Of a stretch of 64,000 bases of DNA, positions 33,622 to 42,231 are shown in pieces. Made by a program: the position numbers and the translations under genes. Numbering within the stretch: the first letter of the stretch is position 1; each line of letters starts with the position of its first letter. The DNA comes from Phycisphaerales bacterium UBA5793 (GTDB taxonomy: Bacteria > Planctomycetota > Phycisphaerae > Phycisphaerales > UBA5793), in contig DIDT01000020.1 of assembly GCA_002418285.1 (NCBI GenBank), forward strand, positions 1 to 64,000. The letters are read 5' to 3'. The notes under the pieces are model-generated. The model did no database searches. It had not been told where the DNA came from and saw only the letters and a list, made by a program, of their open reading frames with translations.

Positions 33622-34072
33622 TCCGCACGTCAAGATCGACATGCTCTCCCAGCCGCGCTACCTTGCCGGTGCGCGGGCCATGATTGCCTCCGTGGCGCGA
33701 CGGCTCGGATTCCGCGAAGCGGATTGCGCTCACGTTGCTCTGGCGCTCGACGAAGCCCTGTGCAACGTCATCAAGCACGGGTACGAAAAACGCGAGGATC
33801 AGCATATCTGGATCAGCGTCTGGCCGATGGAGGGCAATTGCTGCGGCATACGCATCCTCATTGAAGACCGAGGTCGCCAGGTCGAGCCGGCGGAGATTCG
33901 CTCGCGCCAACTCGACGACATCCGCCCCGGCGGTCTGGGAGTGCACATCATCAGCCAGGTCATGGATCACGTCGAATACAACAAACGCGAGGGCGGCGGC
34001 ATGTCGCTGCTCATGGAAAAGCACATGGCGGCCGAGGAATCGATGCCGCAAGCCAGGAAGGAACCGGCCTGA
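33596..34072 (+). CDS. RsbW/SpoIIAB-like anti-sigma-type Ser/Thr kinase
   Basis: 158 residues, a stand-alone GHKL ATPase domain (HATPase_c_2). The N box is ALDEALCNVIKHGY (Glu53, Asn57), the G1 box is IEDRGRQVEP (Asp91) and G2 is PGGLGVHIISQVMD. Such kinases phosphorylate a STAS antagonist on Ser and sequester a partner (often a sigma factor). The STAS protein follows immediately (1 bp gap). No sigma factor gene is present nearby, so the target is open. Starts inside the 3' end of the lipoprotein gene. Confidence 0.88.
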   Translation: MKGLPLIADPHVKIDMLSQPRYLAGARAMIASVARRLGFREADCAHVALALDEALCNVIKHGYEKREDQHIWISVWPMEGNCCGIRILIEDRGRQVEPAEIRSRQLDDIRPGGLGVHIISQVMDHVEYNKREGGGMSLLMEKHMAAEESMPQARKEPA

Positions 34073-34073
34073 C

Positions 34074-34424
34074 ATGGCCAATGCTGCCGACGATCTGCCC
34101 GTCGAAGTGGAAAAGCAGGGCGAAGCGGTGGTTCTCCGCCCGTCGGGTGAGATCGATCTCGGTCGCTCGCCTTCACTTCGCACCTCGATCAGCAAGGTTC
34201 AGAGCAACCGGCCGCAACGCCTCGTCTTTGATCTCAAGGACGTGCCGTACATGGACAGCTCCGGCGTGGCGACGCTCGTGGAGGCCATGCAGGTGGCGCG
34301 CCGCTACCACGGGTCGGTCGTGCTGTGTGGACTTCACGAGCGGGTCCGGTCGATTTTCGAAATCGCCCGCCTCGATATGGTCTTCAAGATCGTCGATACC
34401 CTCGACGAGGCGCTGCAGGCGTAA
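34074..34424 (+). CDS. STAS-domain anti-sigma-factor antagonist
   Basis: 116 residues. The STAS fold shows VVLRPSGEIDLGRSPSLRTS and LVFDLKDVPYMDSSGVATLV, with the phosphorylatable Ser in DSSG (residues 61-64). It follows the kinase by 1 bp, so the two are almost certainly a partner-switch pair. It stands 31 bp before an MlaE permease. In MlaFEDB transporters a STAS protein (MlaB) also accompanies the permease, but MlaB lacks an obligatory Ser and is not next to a kinase, so the SpoIIAA-like reading is favoured. Both readings could hold. Confidence 0.87.
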   Translation: MANAADDLPVEVEKQGEAVVLRPSGEIDLGRSPSLRTSISKVQSNRPQRLVFDLKDVPYMDSSGVATLVEAMQVARRYHGSVVLCGLHERVRSIFEIARLDMVFKIVDTLDEALQA

Positions 34425-34455
34425 CCTGCGTCGTGACAGAGTCTGACCTCGCCCC

Positions 34456-35301
34456 ATGAGCGAAATTGAGACCCAGCCCGAATCCACGACATCGCGCGCC
34501 CTCCAGGGCGTGGGGTTTGTCGGCGAACGCTGGCTGGATTTCCAGTACAACGTCGGCGGAGTGTGGTTCCTGTTTGTTGATGTCATGCGCTGGATCACCA
34601 AGGCCATGACCTCGCGTCGCATCCGCCTCGGCCGCGTGGCCATCATCAGCCAGATTGTTCGACTTGGCGCCCGCGCCATCGGCATCGTCATGCTGCTCTC
34701 CATGGCGATCGGCGCCATTCTGGCACTGCAGATGGAGCCGCCCCTGCGCGACTTTGGCCAGACGGACAAGATCGCCAACATCATCGGCGTGGCGGTGCTG
34801 CGCGAACTTGGCCCGCTTATCAGTGCGGTCATTCTCACGGGGTTTGCCGGCGCCGCCGTGGCCGCCGAGGTCGGCACCATGGTGGTCGGCGAGGAAATCG
34901 AGGCCCTCGAAGCGCACGCACTTAACCCGGTCCGCTTCCTCGTTGTGCCGCGCGTTATCGCCACGACGTTCTCGCTCGTGTGCCTGACTGTCATTGCCAA
35001 CATCGTGGCCATTGCCGCGGGCATGTTCATTTCGGTCTATGTGCACGGCGTGCCAGCCGTGCAGTACTGGGACAACACGCTCTCTCAGTGTGAGCCCAGC
35101 GACCTGCTCACGGGCCTCGTCAAGGCAAGCGTCTTTGGCGCCCTGATCGGCCTCATTTCCTGCTACAACGGGCTGCGCGTGACTGGCGGTGCGGCGGGCG
35201 TCGGTCGAGCCACCACCGCCACCGTCGTCGCCAGCGTCGTGTCGGTCATTTTCGCCGACTTGATCTTTACGACGATCTTCTTCACCCTCGACTGGACCTG
35301 A
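34456..35301 (+). CDS. MlaE-family lipid ABC transporter permease
   Basis: 281 residues, about five to six membrane helices with the MlaE core: VMLLSMAIGAILALQMEPPL, the conserved GVAVLRELGPLISAVILTGF, the EVGTMVVGEEIEALEAHALN motif and PVRFLVVPRVIA. These proteins move phospholipids or sterols across the envelope with an MlaF ATPase and MCE-domain partners. Neither follows here; the next gene is a UbiA enzyme on the opposite strand. It therefore stands with a STAS protein but without its expected ATPase and MCE partners, so the remaining subunits must be encoded elsewhere. Confidence 0.9.
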   Translation: MSEIETQPESTTSRALQGVGFVGERWLDFQYNVGGVWFLFVDVMRWITKAMTSRRIRLGRVAIISQIVRLGARAIGIVMLLSMAIGAILALQMEPPLRDFGQTDKIANIIGVAVLRELGPLISAVILTGFAGAAVAAEVGTMVVGEEIEALEAHALNPVRFLVVPRVIATTFSLVCLTVIANIVAIAAGMFISVYVHGVPAVQYWDNTLSQCEPSDLLTGLVKASVFGALIGLISCYNGLRVTGGAAGVGRATTATVVASVVSVIFADLIFTTIFFTLDWT

Positions 35302-35320
35302 GCCGCGGCGCGCAGCTGCG

Positions 35321-36298
35321 CTACCAGCGGTAGCCGATGGGCTGCTCGATCCACGCGCCCAGGTCGCGCACGATCATCATCCACAGAATCGCCACGCCAA
35401 CGAGTGCGGCGAGAATGGCCGCATCGGCGTACAGTCCCGTCCCCAGCAGCCAGCAGATGCCGTAGACGCCGATCCACAGTGACCCGTAGCGCTGCAGTTT
35501 TTCCGCTGCGAAGGCCGGGCTCGAAGCGAAGCGCACCTTGTGGACGCTGCTGATGAGAAACAGCACCGCCGCCGCCAGTGGCCAGATCAGTCCGTACCAC
35601 GCGAACGCCGGATCCCAGAGCCACCCCTTCTCATGCGTCTGCCAGAGCAGAAAAACGCAGATGGCCGCAAAACCGACAATCATGCCGACGATGGTCAGCA
35701 CCTTGAGGCGCGGCCGCTTCTGCTCCAGCCGATACGCCGCCGCCTGCACGATCATCGCATGCGCGACGACGAGCATGATCGGCCAGACGAATCGCAAACC
35801 CAGGTTGAGAATCAACATTTCCGACGCATAGACGACGCCGAGTGTGAAGAGCCCGATGCCTGGAACATACTTGGCAACCGCATTGTAGAATAGGATCGCA
35901 GCGGCGCAGAACAGCGTGACAAGCAGCACGGTCGGATCGAGAACCGCCGCGACGAGCAGCGCGCTCAGCAGCGATGCGAATCCAATGGTCGCCGCCGTCT
36001 GCGCCGAAATGCGCCCCGACGGAATGGGTCGGTTCGGCGCAAAAGTTGTGTCCCGATTCGCATCAAAGACGTCGTTGAGCGCCCCGCCATAGGTCGACAG
36101 CCCGACACCCAGAATCGACGCCAGCGTAAGTGCGATCCACAGCGGCGATTCCGCGATCGACGCCGCCATCGGGTGTTCCAGGCCCACTTCACGAGACCAG
36201 AGGATAATGAACCACAGATTCGCAACTGCGGCGAACGCGTGCGTCAGACGGGAGAGCTGCACCGTCGAGAGTAGGTTGACAATCAGAGGGCGAATCAT
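35321..36298 (-). CDS. UbiA-family prenyltransferase
   Basis: 325 residues from the ATG at 36296-36298 (MIRPLIVNLLSTVQLSR); in-frame extension upstream runs into the ribH region and was rejected. About eight to nine membrane helices. The first prenyl-diphosphate motif is NDVFDANRDTTFAPNRPIPS (two Asp for magnesium), and the second Asp-rich site is not obvious, with 'HKVRFASSPAF' replacing the usual DxxxD in the last loop. The family includes polyprenyl transferases for quinones, haem O and archaeal-type lipids. The acceptor cannot be told here. It is divergent from ribH. Confidence 0.85.
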   Translation of the reverse strand: MIRPLIVNLLSTVQLSRLTHAFAAVANLWFIILWSREVGLEHPMAASIAESPLWIALTLASILGVGLSTYGGALNDVFDANRDTTFAPNRPIPSGRISAQTAATIGFASLLSALLVAAVLDPTVLLVTLFCAAAILFYNAVAKYVPGIGLFTLGVVYASEMLILNLGLRFVWPIMLVVAHAMIVQAAAYRLEQKRPRLKVLTIVGMIVGFAAICVFLLWQTHEKGWLWDPAFAWYGLIWPLAAAVLFLISSVHKVRFASSPAFAAEKLQRYGSLWIGVYGICWLLGTGLYADAAILAALVGVAILWMMIVRDLGAWIEQPIGYRW

Positions 36299-36450
36299 CG
36301 GCCTTGATCGTAGTTTACCAGCCACCCGGCTGCCCATGACGATGCCCGGCGAGTCGTTGGATGCACCCATCGGCGATCCTCCCCGCCAATCATCGGCCAT
36401 TGCCCCTCTGGAACATCGGCCCGCTCGCCCGTACCATCCGTCCGCAATTC

Positions 36451-36939
36451 ATGGCTCACACTCTTGATCCACAGCGTGATGTCGCCTCGCTTCGCGTGGC
36501 GATTGTCCGAAGCACCTATCATTCCTGGGCCACGGGGAAGATGCTCGAAGGAGCCATCGACCGTTGGGCTCGTCTTGGTGGTCGCGAGGAGTCGCTCGTC
36601 GTCGCCGCAGCAGCAGGCACATGGGAATTGCCCGCCATCGCGCGCGCTTTGGCGGAATCCGGACAGTTCGATGCGCTCGTCGCCCTCGGCGTGGTCATTC
36701 GCGGTGAGACCGACCACTTTGAATACATTTGCCAGGGTGTGACTCGCGCGCTGGCCGATCTCACGTCGCGGACCGGCATTCCCGTCGGCTTCGGCGTACT
36801 GACCTGCAATACCGCCGAGCAGGTGAAGGCCCGAATCGGCGGCGACGCGGGCAACAAGGGTGCGGAGGCCATGGATGCCGCCGTGCAGACTGCACTTATG
36901 ATTCAGGCCGCCAGAGCGCTGCTGCCAGGGAAAGACTGA
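36451..36939 (+). CDS. ribH: 6,7-dimethyl-8-ribityllumazine synthase
   Basis: 162 residues from the ATG at 36451 (MAHTLDPQRD); upstream frame is intergenic. The family pattern is clear: AAAGTWELPAIARALAESGQ, VALGVVIRGETDHFEYICQG and IPVGFGVLTCNTAEQVKARI with GNKGAEAMDAA. Penultimate riboflavin step, forming icosahedral 60-mers in many bacteria. It is 5 bp ahead of nusB, a pairing found in many genomes. No FMN riboswitch was seen. Confidence 0.95.
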   Translation: MAHTLDPQRDVASLRVAIVRSTYHSWATGKMLEGAIDRWARLGGREESLVVAAAAGTWELPAIARALAESGQFDALVALGVVIRGETDHFEYICQGVTRALADLTSRTGIPVGFGVLTCNTAEQVKARIGGDAGNKGAEAMDAAVQTALMIQAARALLPGKD

Positions 36940-36944
36940 TCCAC

Positions 36945-37484
36945 GTGTCCAATCCGACTCCGCATCACATTCGCCGTCTGGCCCTCCAGATGCTCTATCA
37001 ACTCGACGCCCGACAGGGTGAGGACGCCGAGGCCATCCGTGAATCGCTGCTCGACGCTGCACGCGATCCGAGTGATCGATTCTCAGGTCCATGGGCGGTG
37101 CCCACACTCGACGATCCGACTGCCCATCGCAAGGCATTCGACACCGCGCTCGCCGCGTGGAGCGCGCGGTCGGAGGCCGATCAGATCGCTACGACCCTCG
37201 CTCCGGAGTGGCCAACGCATCGCCAGCCCGTCGTCGATCGCAATGTGATCCGCCTGTGCTGGTACGAGATGAACCACGGCGGCGTCCCGCCCAAAGCCGC
37301 GGTCAATGAAGCCATCGAACTCGCCAAGGAATTCGGCACCGATCGCAGTGGCGCCTTCCTCAACGGCGTGCTCGATCGCATGCTCAAGCGCGTTCTCAAC
37401 GCCGAGCACGAATCGGATACCGACGGATTAGCCGCGCCGGTGGACGACCCGATCCTCCACACCGAGTACTGGAGTTCCGAGTAA
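36945..37484 (+). CDS. nusB: Transcription antitermination protein NusB
   Basis: 179 residues from a GTG at 36945, 5 bp after ribH. The NusB core starts RRLALQMLYQLDARQGEDAE and ends with IRLCWYEMNHGGVPPKAAVN followed by EAIELAKEFGTDRSGAFLNG, the characteristic all-helical ending. The middle 45 residues are longer than in E. coli NusB (139), with an extra Pro/Ala/Arg-rich stretch. NusB with NusE binds boxA in rRNA leaders. Followed 4 bp later by ftsY. Confidence 0.93.
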   Translation: MSNPTPHHIRRLALQMLYQLDARQGEDAEAIRESLLDAARDPSDRFSGPWAVPTLDDPTAHRKAFDTALAAWSARSEADQIATTLAPEWPTHRQPVVDRNVIRLCWYEMNHGGVPPKAAVNEAIELAKEFGTDRSGAFLNGVLDRMLKRVLNAEHESDTDGLAAPVDDPILHTEYWSSE

Positions 37485-37488
37485 ACCG

Positions 37489-38412
37489 ATGGGACTGTTC
37501 TCAGCCACCATCGGCGCGATCCGCAAGGGACTCTCCCGCACCCGCGACACGTTTGTCAGCGGCTTGCGCTCGCTCCTGCGCGGCCGCAGACTTTCAGACG
37601 AGGTCATCGACGAGATCGAGTCGCGCCTCATCCAGGCCGACGTCGGCGTGCGGACCACGATGAAACTCATCGACGAATTGCGCCAGCAGTACAAGGCCGG
37701 CGCCATCACGCAGGGCGATCAGGTCATCGCGTTCCTCAAAGAGCAATTGAAATCCTATTGGCCCGCGGCGAATCGCCAGATCGCCCGCGCGACAACCAAG
37801 CCCACGGTGATCCTCGTCGCCGGCATCAACGGCGCCGGCAAGACGACGAGCGTCGCCAAGATCGCCAAGAGTCTGCTCGATGAGAAACGAACGGTGATGC
37901 TCGCGGCGTGCGACACGTTCCGCGCCGGAGCGGTGAATCAACTCACCATCTGGTCCCAGCGCCTCGGCGTACCGATCATCAAGGGGCAGCAGAATTCCGA
38001 TCCGGCCTCCGTCGCGTTCGACGCCTGCGAAGCGGCGCTGGCGCGCGGTGTGGATGTGCTCGTCATCGACACGGCCGGCCGCCTGCACACGCAGGATCCG
38101 CTGATGAAGCAACTCATCAAGATCCGCGATGTCGTCGCCAAGCGCATCGACGGCGCGCCGCACGAAGTGCTGCTGGTGCTCGACGCGACCACCGGCCAGA
38201 ACGCCATCGAACAGGCGAAGAAGTTCAAGGAAGCCATCGACGTGACAGGCATCTTCCTCGCCAAACTCGACGGCACCGCCAAGGGCGGCATCGTCATCGC
38301 CATCCGCGAAGCCGTGGACATCCCCGTCAAACTCATCGGCGTCGGCGAATCGCCCGAAGATGTCGAACCCTTCGATCCCGAGACGTTCATCGAGTCGATG
38401 TTCGCGGAGTAG
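37489..38412 (+). CDS. ftsY: Signal recognition particle receptor FtsY
   Basis: 307 residues, compact form without the long acidic A domain of E. coli. The N domain (1-95) leads into the GTPase G domain with GINGAGKTTSVAKIAK, DTFRAGAVNQL, LVIDTAGRLHTQDPLMKQLI and GIFLAKLDGTAKGGIVIAI. It ends with GVGESPEDVEPFDPETFIES, the usual FtsY closure. It recruits Ffh-bound ribosomes to the membrane. Ends the ribH-nusB-ftsY unit. Confidence 0.96.
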   Translation: MGLFSATIGAIRKGLSRTRDTFVSGLRSLLRGRRLSDEVIDEIESRLIQADVGVRTTMKLIDELRQQYKAGAITQGDQVIAFLKEQLKSYWPAANRQIARATTKPTVILVAGINGAGKTTSVAKIAKSLLDEKRTVMLAACDTFRAGAVNQLTIWSQRLGVPIIKGQQNSDPASVAFDACEAALARGVDVLVIDTAGRLHTQDPLMKQLIKIRDVVAKRIDGAPHEVLLVLDATTGQNAIEQAKKFKEAIDVTGIFLAKLDGTAKGGIVIAIREAVDIPVKLIGVGESPEDVEPFDPETFIESMFAE

Positions 38413-38583
38413 TCGCGCGCCGACCAGCCCGATGCACTTGCGAGAACGAATCGATTTGCCCTGCGCCATCTCGCTGCGCTCGAATCTTCCTCGCTCGCGC
38501 TTCGGTCTGGCGTCGCACCCGCTTTCAAGCCCGCGCGATCCAATCTCCGATCTCTACCTTCAGCCGCTGCGATGGGAGGCGCG
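38413..38583. other. Intergenic segment before the IN-like gene
   Basis: 171 bp after ftsY. It contains the ribosome site GGGAGGCGCG directly before the ATG at 38584. No terminator or promoter with good matches was seen. Confidence 0.4.
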
Positions 38584-39300
38584 ATGAGTGAAGTCAGCCG
38601 ATTGCTGTTTGAATTGGGCGCGGGAACTCTTGCGACGGTGCTTGGCATCTTCGGTGAGTGCCGCGCCGCTCGCCGTGCGCGCCCGGAGCCAGACGCCGGC
38701 GACGGGATGACCCTCGAAGAAATCGGGCTGCAACTCGATGCCCTCGACGCGATGATCGAAGCCGAGACCGAGCCCGCGGTGCGCCTACGCCGCGAAGATG
38801 ATCAGTGGCGCGCGAGAATCCGGCAGACTCTGCTCGACATCGACGACCTTGCGGCACTGCCTGACCCACCGGCCTCCCTCGGTGCTGAGGAGCCGATGGA
38901 AGTAGGACCAATCGCCGCAGTGCTGGGTGAAAGTCTGTTCGATCCGGAGTCTTCGCCGCACGAGCGGGCGCGGGTGTTTCTTTCTACTGGCCGCACAATC
39001 AACGGACTGGGCGACAGCTTTTCATTCCTTATCGCGGGTAATCGGGGCCGTATCCGATTCTCGGCTGGGTCTGGTTCGAGCCAAAACGACATCATCACGG
39101 CAATCGAGCAGTTTCGCGACGTCACTGGAGTTGTGGCACTCCAGGACACGGTCGATCCAAATCTGATCCGTCTGACGTCCCTGCGCCGCGGTCCCAGCCG
39201 CTACGTTGGTGCGGGTCTGGCGCGTGGCAATCTCCACAACGCCTTCTACGACGAAAACCGCGCCAACCCCGCTGACCGCCAGGTCGACTTCGGCGCGTAG
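38584..39300 (+). CDS. Orphan protein with a flagellin IN-like segment
   Basis: 238 residues from the ATG at 38584, preceded by GGGAGGCGCG. A hydrophobic helix (LLFELGAGTLATVLGIF, residues 7-23) is followed by an Ala/Glu/Asp-rich helical part to about 100. Residues 137-208 resemble the flagellin hook-IN motif: 'GLGDSFSFLIAGNRGRIRFS', then SQNDIITAIEQFRDVTGVVA and a final 'LIRLTSLRRGPSRYV' in place of the usual S-x-x-x-G-S-x-x-F-V. The D0/D1 helices of flagellin are absent. It could be a divergent IN-domain adhesin or a remnant. Located between ftsY and rsmA, far from flagellar genes. Confidence 0.6.
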   Translation: MSEVSRLLFELGAGTLATVLGIFGECRAARRARPEPDAGDGMTLEEIGLQLDALDAMIEAETEPAVRLRREDDQWRARIRQTLLDIDDLAALPDPPASLGAEEPMEVGPIAAVLGESLFDPESSPHERARVFLSTGRTINGLGDSFSFLIAGNRGRIRFSAGSGSSQNDIITAIEQFRDVTGVVALQDTVDPNLIRLTSLRRGPSRYVGAGLARGNLHNAFYDENRANPADRQVDFGA

Positions 39301-39327
39301 GTCGGATCGGCCATACGATCCGCCGTC

Positions 39328-40185
39328 GTGCAGACGCTCTCGCAAATCCGTGAACTCCTCGCTGCCCGCGACCTGCGGCCCAAGCACCGCTTCGGGCAGA
39401 ACTTCCTTCACGACCACAACCAGCTGCGCAAACTCGTCGCTGCCGCCGACGCGCAGCCGGGCGAACTCATCCTCGAGGTCGGCCCCGGCACCGGCACACT
39501 CACGGAGACGCTACTCGAAGCTGGCTCCGAGGTCATCGCCTGCGAAGTCGATCCCGACATGGCGGGCATCATCGCCGAGCACGTCGCGCCGCGCTTCGCC
39601 GATCGACTCACACTCATCCAGACGGATTGTCTCTCCACCAAGCACGAACTCGCACCCGCACTGACCGCTCGCCTCACCCGGCGGCCGTTCAAACTCGTCG
39701 CCAACTTGCCGTACCAGATCGCCAGCCCGCTCATCTCATCGCTGCTCATCGACTACGCGGCTCCGAACTGCTCTGACCCGTGCACGGGCCTGTTCATCAC
39801 CGTCCAGCGTGAAGCGGCCGAGCGCATTGTCAGCGGCCCGCGCACCAGGGAGTACGGCGTGCTGTCGGTCCTTTGCCAGACTTTCGCCGAGGTCGACACG
39901 ATCGCCCGGCTCAGCCCCGGCTGCTTCTGGCCCGCGCCAAAAGTCGACAGCGCCATGATCGCGATTCGGCCGCGGCCCAACCCGGCCATCGCCGACCGCC
40001 GGGCCTTCGCCGCCTTCCTCCAGCGCCTCTTTGGGCAGCGACGCAAGCAGCTGGGCAGCACCTTTGGCCGAGGCCAGCCTTGGCCTGACGGAATCCAACC
40101 AACCCAGCGGCCCGAAGAACTGAGCGTCGGGAAAGTGGGTGCGCTGTTTGCGGCTGTGGATGGGGAATCAACCCCGAACGCGTGA
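39328..40185 (+). CDS. rsmA: 16S rRNA (A1518/A1519-N6) dimethyltransferase
   Basis: 285 residues, GTG start at 39328. The Rossmann methyltransferase opens with LRPKHRFGQNFLHDHNQLRK, the KsgA entrance. SAM motif I is LEVGPGTGTLTETLLEAG, and the catalytic NLPYQIASPLISSLL is present (NxPY). The C-terminal helical domain ends in a basic segment 'RLFGQRRKQLGSTFGRG'. It dimethylates two adjacent adenosines in helix 45 of 16S rRNA. It follows the IN-like gene by 27 bp on the same strand. Confidence 0.95.
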   Translation: MQTLSQIRELLAARDLRPKHRFGQNFLHDHNQLRKLVAAADAQPGELILEVGPGTGTLTETLLEAGSEVIACEVDPDMAGIIAEHVAPRFADRLTLIQTDCLSTKHELAPALTARLTRRPFKLVANLPYQIASPLISSLLIDYAAPNCSDPCTGLFITVQREAAERIVSGPRTREYGVLSVLCQTFAEVDTIARLSPGCFWPAPKVDSAMIAIRPRPNPAIADRRAFAAFLQRLFGQRRKQLGSTFGRGQPWPDGIQPTQRPEELSVGKVGALFAAVDGESTPNA

Positions 40186-40329
40186 GCAATTGACGAATCG
40201 CGGCATTCCGGGCGCTTTTTCATGAACGAACCAGTGCCTCTCTCAATACTATCTGTTAACCGAGGCAAGTTGGCTGGTCTTGGCGCTTCGTCCAAGAGCG
40301 GGTGCTGGCATCGGTGGGAGGAGCACTAC

Positions 40330-40575
40330 ATGGCAACCAATCGAAGTCGAAGCAATTCCGGATCCACCGCAACCGCATCCCGGCCGCGAACCTCACGCCG
40401 CATGGCCGTACCAGGCAAACCAGTAAAGGTAGAGGCCCCGGTCAAGTCCGTTGCGTCGTCCCAGATCACCCATGACATGATCGCCGCGCGTGCCTACGAA
40501 CTGTGGAAGATGCGAGGCGGAGACGCCGAATTGAACTGGTTCGAGGCAGAGCAACTGCTGCGCGCCGGAATGTGA
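40330..40575 (+). CDS. DUF2934 domain protein
   Basis: 81 residues from the ATG at 40330, with GGAGGAG 8 nt upstream. The first 50 residues are Ser/Arg/Pro/Lys-rich. The C-terminal part has ITHDMIAARAYELWKMRGGD followed by NWFEAEQLL, the DUF2934 pattern (A-x-x-L-W-x-x-x-G, ..W-x-x-A-E..L). The domain is small and often found in soil and planctomycete genomes, without a proven role. The 144 bp between rsmA and this gene contain a T-run (CGCTTTTT, 40213-40219) after a weak stem, possibly the rsmA terminator. Confidence 0.8.
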   Translation: MATNRSRSNSGSTATASRPRTSRRMAVPGKPVKVEAPVKSVASSQITHDMIAARAYELWKMRGGDAELNWFEAEQLLRAGM

Positions 40576-40615
40576 TCTGATTTCGCGTGAAGCCGCAGCG
40601 CTCGACGCGCGGCTA

Positions 40616-41953
40616 CTACTGGTCCTGCAGTTGAAGCCACGCCGGTGGACTGACCTCGCAACTGGCGCCATCGACTGCCTGAAGCACAAAGGTGCGGCCC
40701 CGCGCTTGCACGGGGATGTTGATGCTGATGTCGCAGCGCCCATCCGGGCCGGCGATGGCGCTCGCGGCCAGATGCGGATCAGCAACATCGATCATCGCCC
40801 CCGGACATTGATTCAGCGGAACCGGATCGCCGCGCCGCGTGCCCCAGATGAGATACGTCCGCGCGCCGGGCGTGGCATGGTTAACGCGAACGACGTTTCG
40901 GCGGCCGAACGCCCCGGGCGCAATGCCCCACAGAGTCAGGCCTGTATCAACCGGATCGAGTCGCAGCGCGCGACTCACACCCAACTGGTCGTTGTATCCG
41001 GAACCGGCAATCTGCCTGTTCTCGTTGACGGCCTGCGCATCATCGACGGTCCAGCCATCGGCGCCGATAATGAGATCATCGAGTACGCTCATCAGGTTGT
41101 GGCGCCAGATGACGCCCAGATGTTCTCCCGGACTCACCGTGCTGTACCCCACGAGGTCACCCGCTTCGTTCAGGCCCTGCGCCGCGCCGCCATGCGTGCT
41201 GTTGACGCGAGCCAGCAGGTGCATCTGACCGCCTTCCCAGTAGACTGGATAGATGTGATCGAGATCAGGCGCAATGTACCCGGCGATCTTCCCCTGGTCA
41301 TTGATGTCGTTGGCCCCGGATCCCAGCCCTCCAGGCAGCCCTGTTGTTTGTCCGTTGTCCCACAGCACGGCGCGGCCGGTATCGCGCCGCGTGCCGACGA
41401 TTTGCCCGAGGTTGTTGATTCCGGACGCCAGATTCATGGGTGGCCACAGAATGGTCGTGACGCCGTTCTCCCATCGGAAGGCGTACAGCAGCGATACGTC
41501 GTCGTAGTACGAGCCGATCACCACGTCGTTGTCATTGATGTCCGTGGCGATGCTGTTGGCGGTCTCCCAATCATGGATGCCGAGCACGTTGTCGGGTGCA
41601 ATCCAGATCGCAGCGCGCAGCGCGGCGCTTCGCGTGTTCGTGTCGCCGCAGATGTGTCCGAGGTCGTTGATCCCGCGCGCAAAGCCAACCGACCTTCCCG
41701 GATCCGGATCGGGCAGGTAAGGGAGGGCGATCGGCGTTCCGTCGGCCTCCCATCGCATCGCCGGTTCGGACAAAGGTGAGGCTGCGTAGCCGACCACTTG
41801 ACCGGCGCTGTTGAGATCCGTGGCCACGCTGTACAGATGACCGGGCGGCGGCTCGAGGACCAGCACGGCATATCGCTGTCCAAACGCGCGGAAACCCAGG
41901 AGACAGGTGGCGATCGCCACCAGACCTCCCACCCATCTGCGGTTGAAGTTCAT
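40616..41953 (-). CDS. Secreted HAF-repeat protein with planctomycete-type C-terminal domain
   Basis: 445 residues from the ATG at 41951-41953. Signal peptide MNFNRRWVGGLVAIATCLLG. The body is a chain of HAF-like repeats of about 45-55 residues: ATDLNSAGQVVGYA, ARGINDLGHICGDT, ATDINDNDVVIGSY, ASGINNLGQIVGTR, ANDINDQGKIAGYI, AQGLNEAGDLVGYS, each followed by an 'a..W..G....' strand. The last 95 residues form a beta domain seen at the end of secreted planctomycetal proteins (paired Cys, ending in ...ASCEVSPPAW...). Function unknown, likely extracellular. Divergent from the copper-enzyme-like gene. Confidence 0.8.
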   Translation of the reverse strand: MNFNRRWVGGLVAIATCLLGFRAFGQRYAVLVLEPPPGHLYSVATDLNSAGQVVGYAASPLSEPAMRWEADGTPIALPYLPDPDPGRSVGFARGINDLGHICGDTNTRSAALRAAIWIAPDNVLGIHDWETANSIATDINDNDVVIGSYYDDVSLLYAFRWENGVTTILWPPMNLASGINNLGQIVGTRRDTGRAVLWDNGQTTGLPGGLGSGANDINDQGKIAGYIAPDLDHIYPVYWEGGQMHLLARVNSTHGGAAQGLNEAGDLVGYSTVSPGEHLGVIWRHNLMSVLDDLIIGADGWTVDDAQAVNENRQIAGSGYNDQLGVSRALRLDPVDTGLTLWGIAPGAFGRRNVVRVNHATPGARTYLIWGTRRGDPVPLNQCPGAMIDVADPHLAASAIAGPDGRCDISINIPVQARGRTFVLQAVDGASCEVSPPAWLQLQDQ

Positions 41954-42231
41954 CTTTCCTCTCCTTGCGCCATTTCGGGGCCGCGCCACCCCCCAAAAAT
42001 GGTACCCCAGAGATGGGTGCAAGCGGGGACGAGGAGGCAAGATACCGTGTAGGCGCCAGCGAGTTGTGGATATTTGCTGACTAGGGAATTGACCTGAGAA
42101 AGGACTCTGGTATCGTCTGGTAATCTAGGCAAAGTGGCGTCCGAGATTATCGGTCGCGCTGGTGCGGCCGGCTCGGTGTCCGCCCCCCGTTCCCGGGGAG
42201 GCGCGAGAGTCCCGTCGAAAGGAGAATTCCC
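41954..42231. other. 278-bp divergent intergenic region
   Basis: Separates the HAF protein (minus) from the PHM-like protein (plus). It holds a candidate promoter for the plus gene at 42089-42116, and GGAGAATTCCC directly before its GTG start. GC content drops around 42060-42130, as at promoters. Confidence 0.5.
42089..42116 (+). promoter_or_regulatory. Candidate sigma-70 promoter of the PHM-like gene
   Basis: TTGACC and TATCGT are 16 bases apart in an AT-richer stretch, about 115 bp ahead of the GTG start of the gene downstream. The -10 matches only four of six positions. Confidence 0.35.

Noticed and set aside
34074..34424. STAS protein as a plain MlaB subunit
   Set aside because: It follows a GHKL kinase by 1 bp and keeps the phosphorylatable Ser, so an antagonist role is better supported, though MlaB-like use is not excluded.
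36299..36400. Longer N-terminus for the UbiA protein
   Set aside because: The extra 34 residues are not hydrophobic, do not resemble UbiA, and lie in the shared upstream region of ribH.
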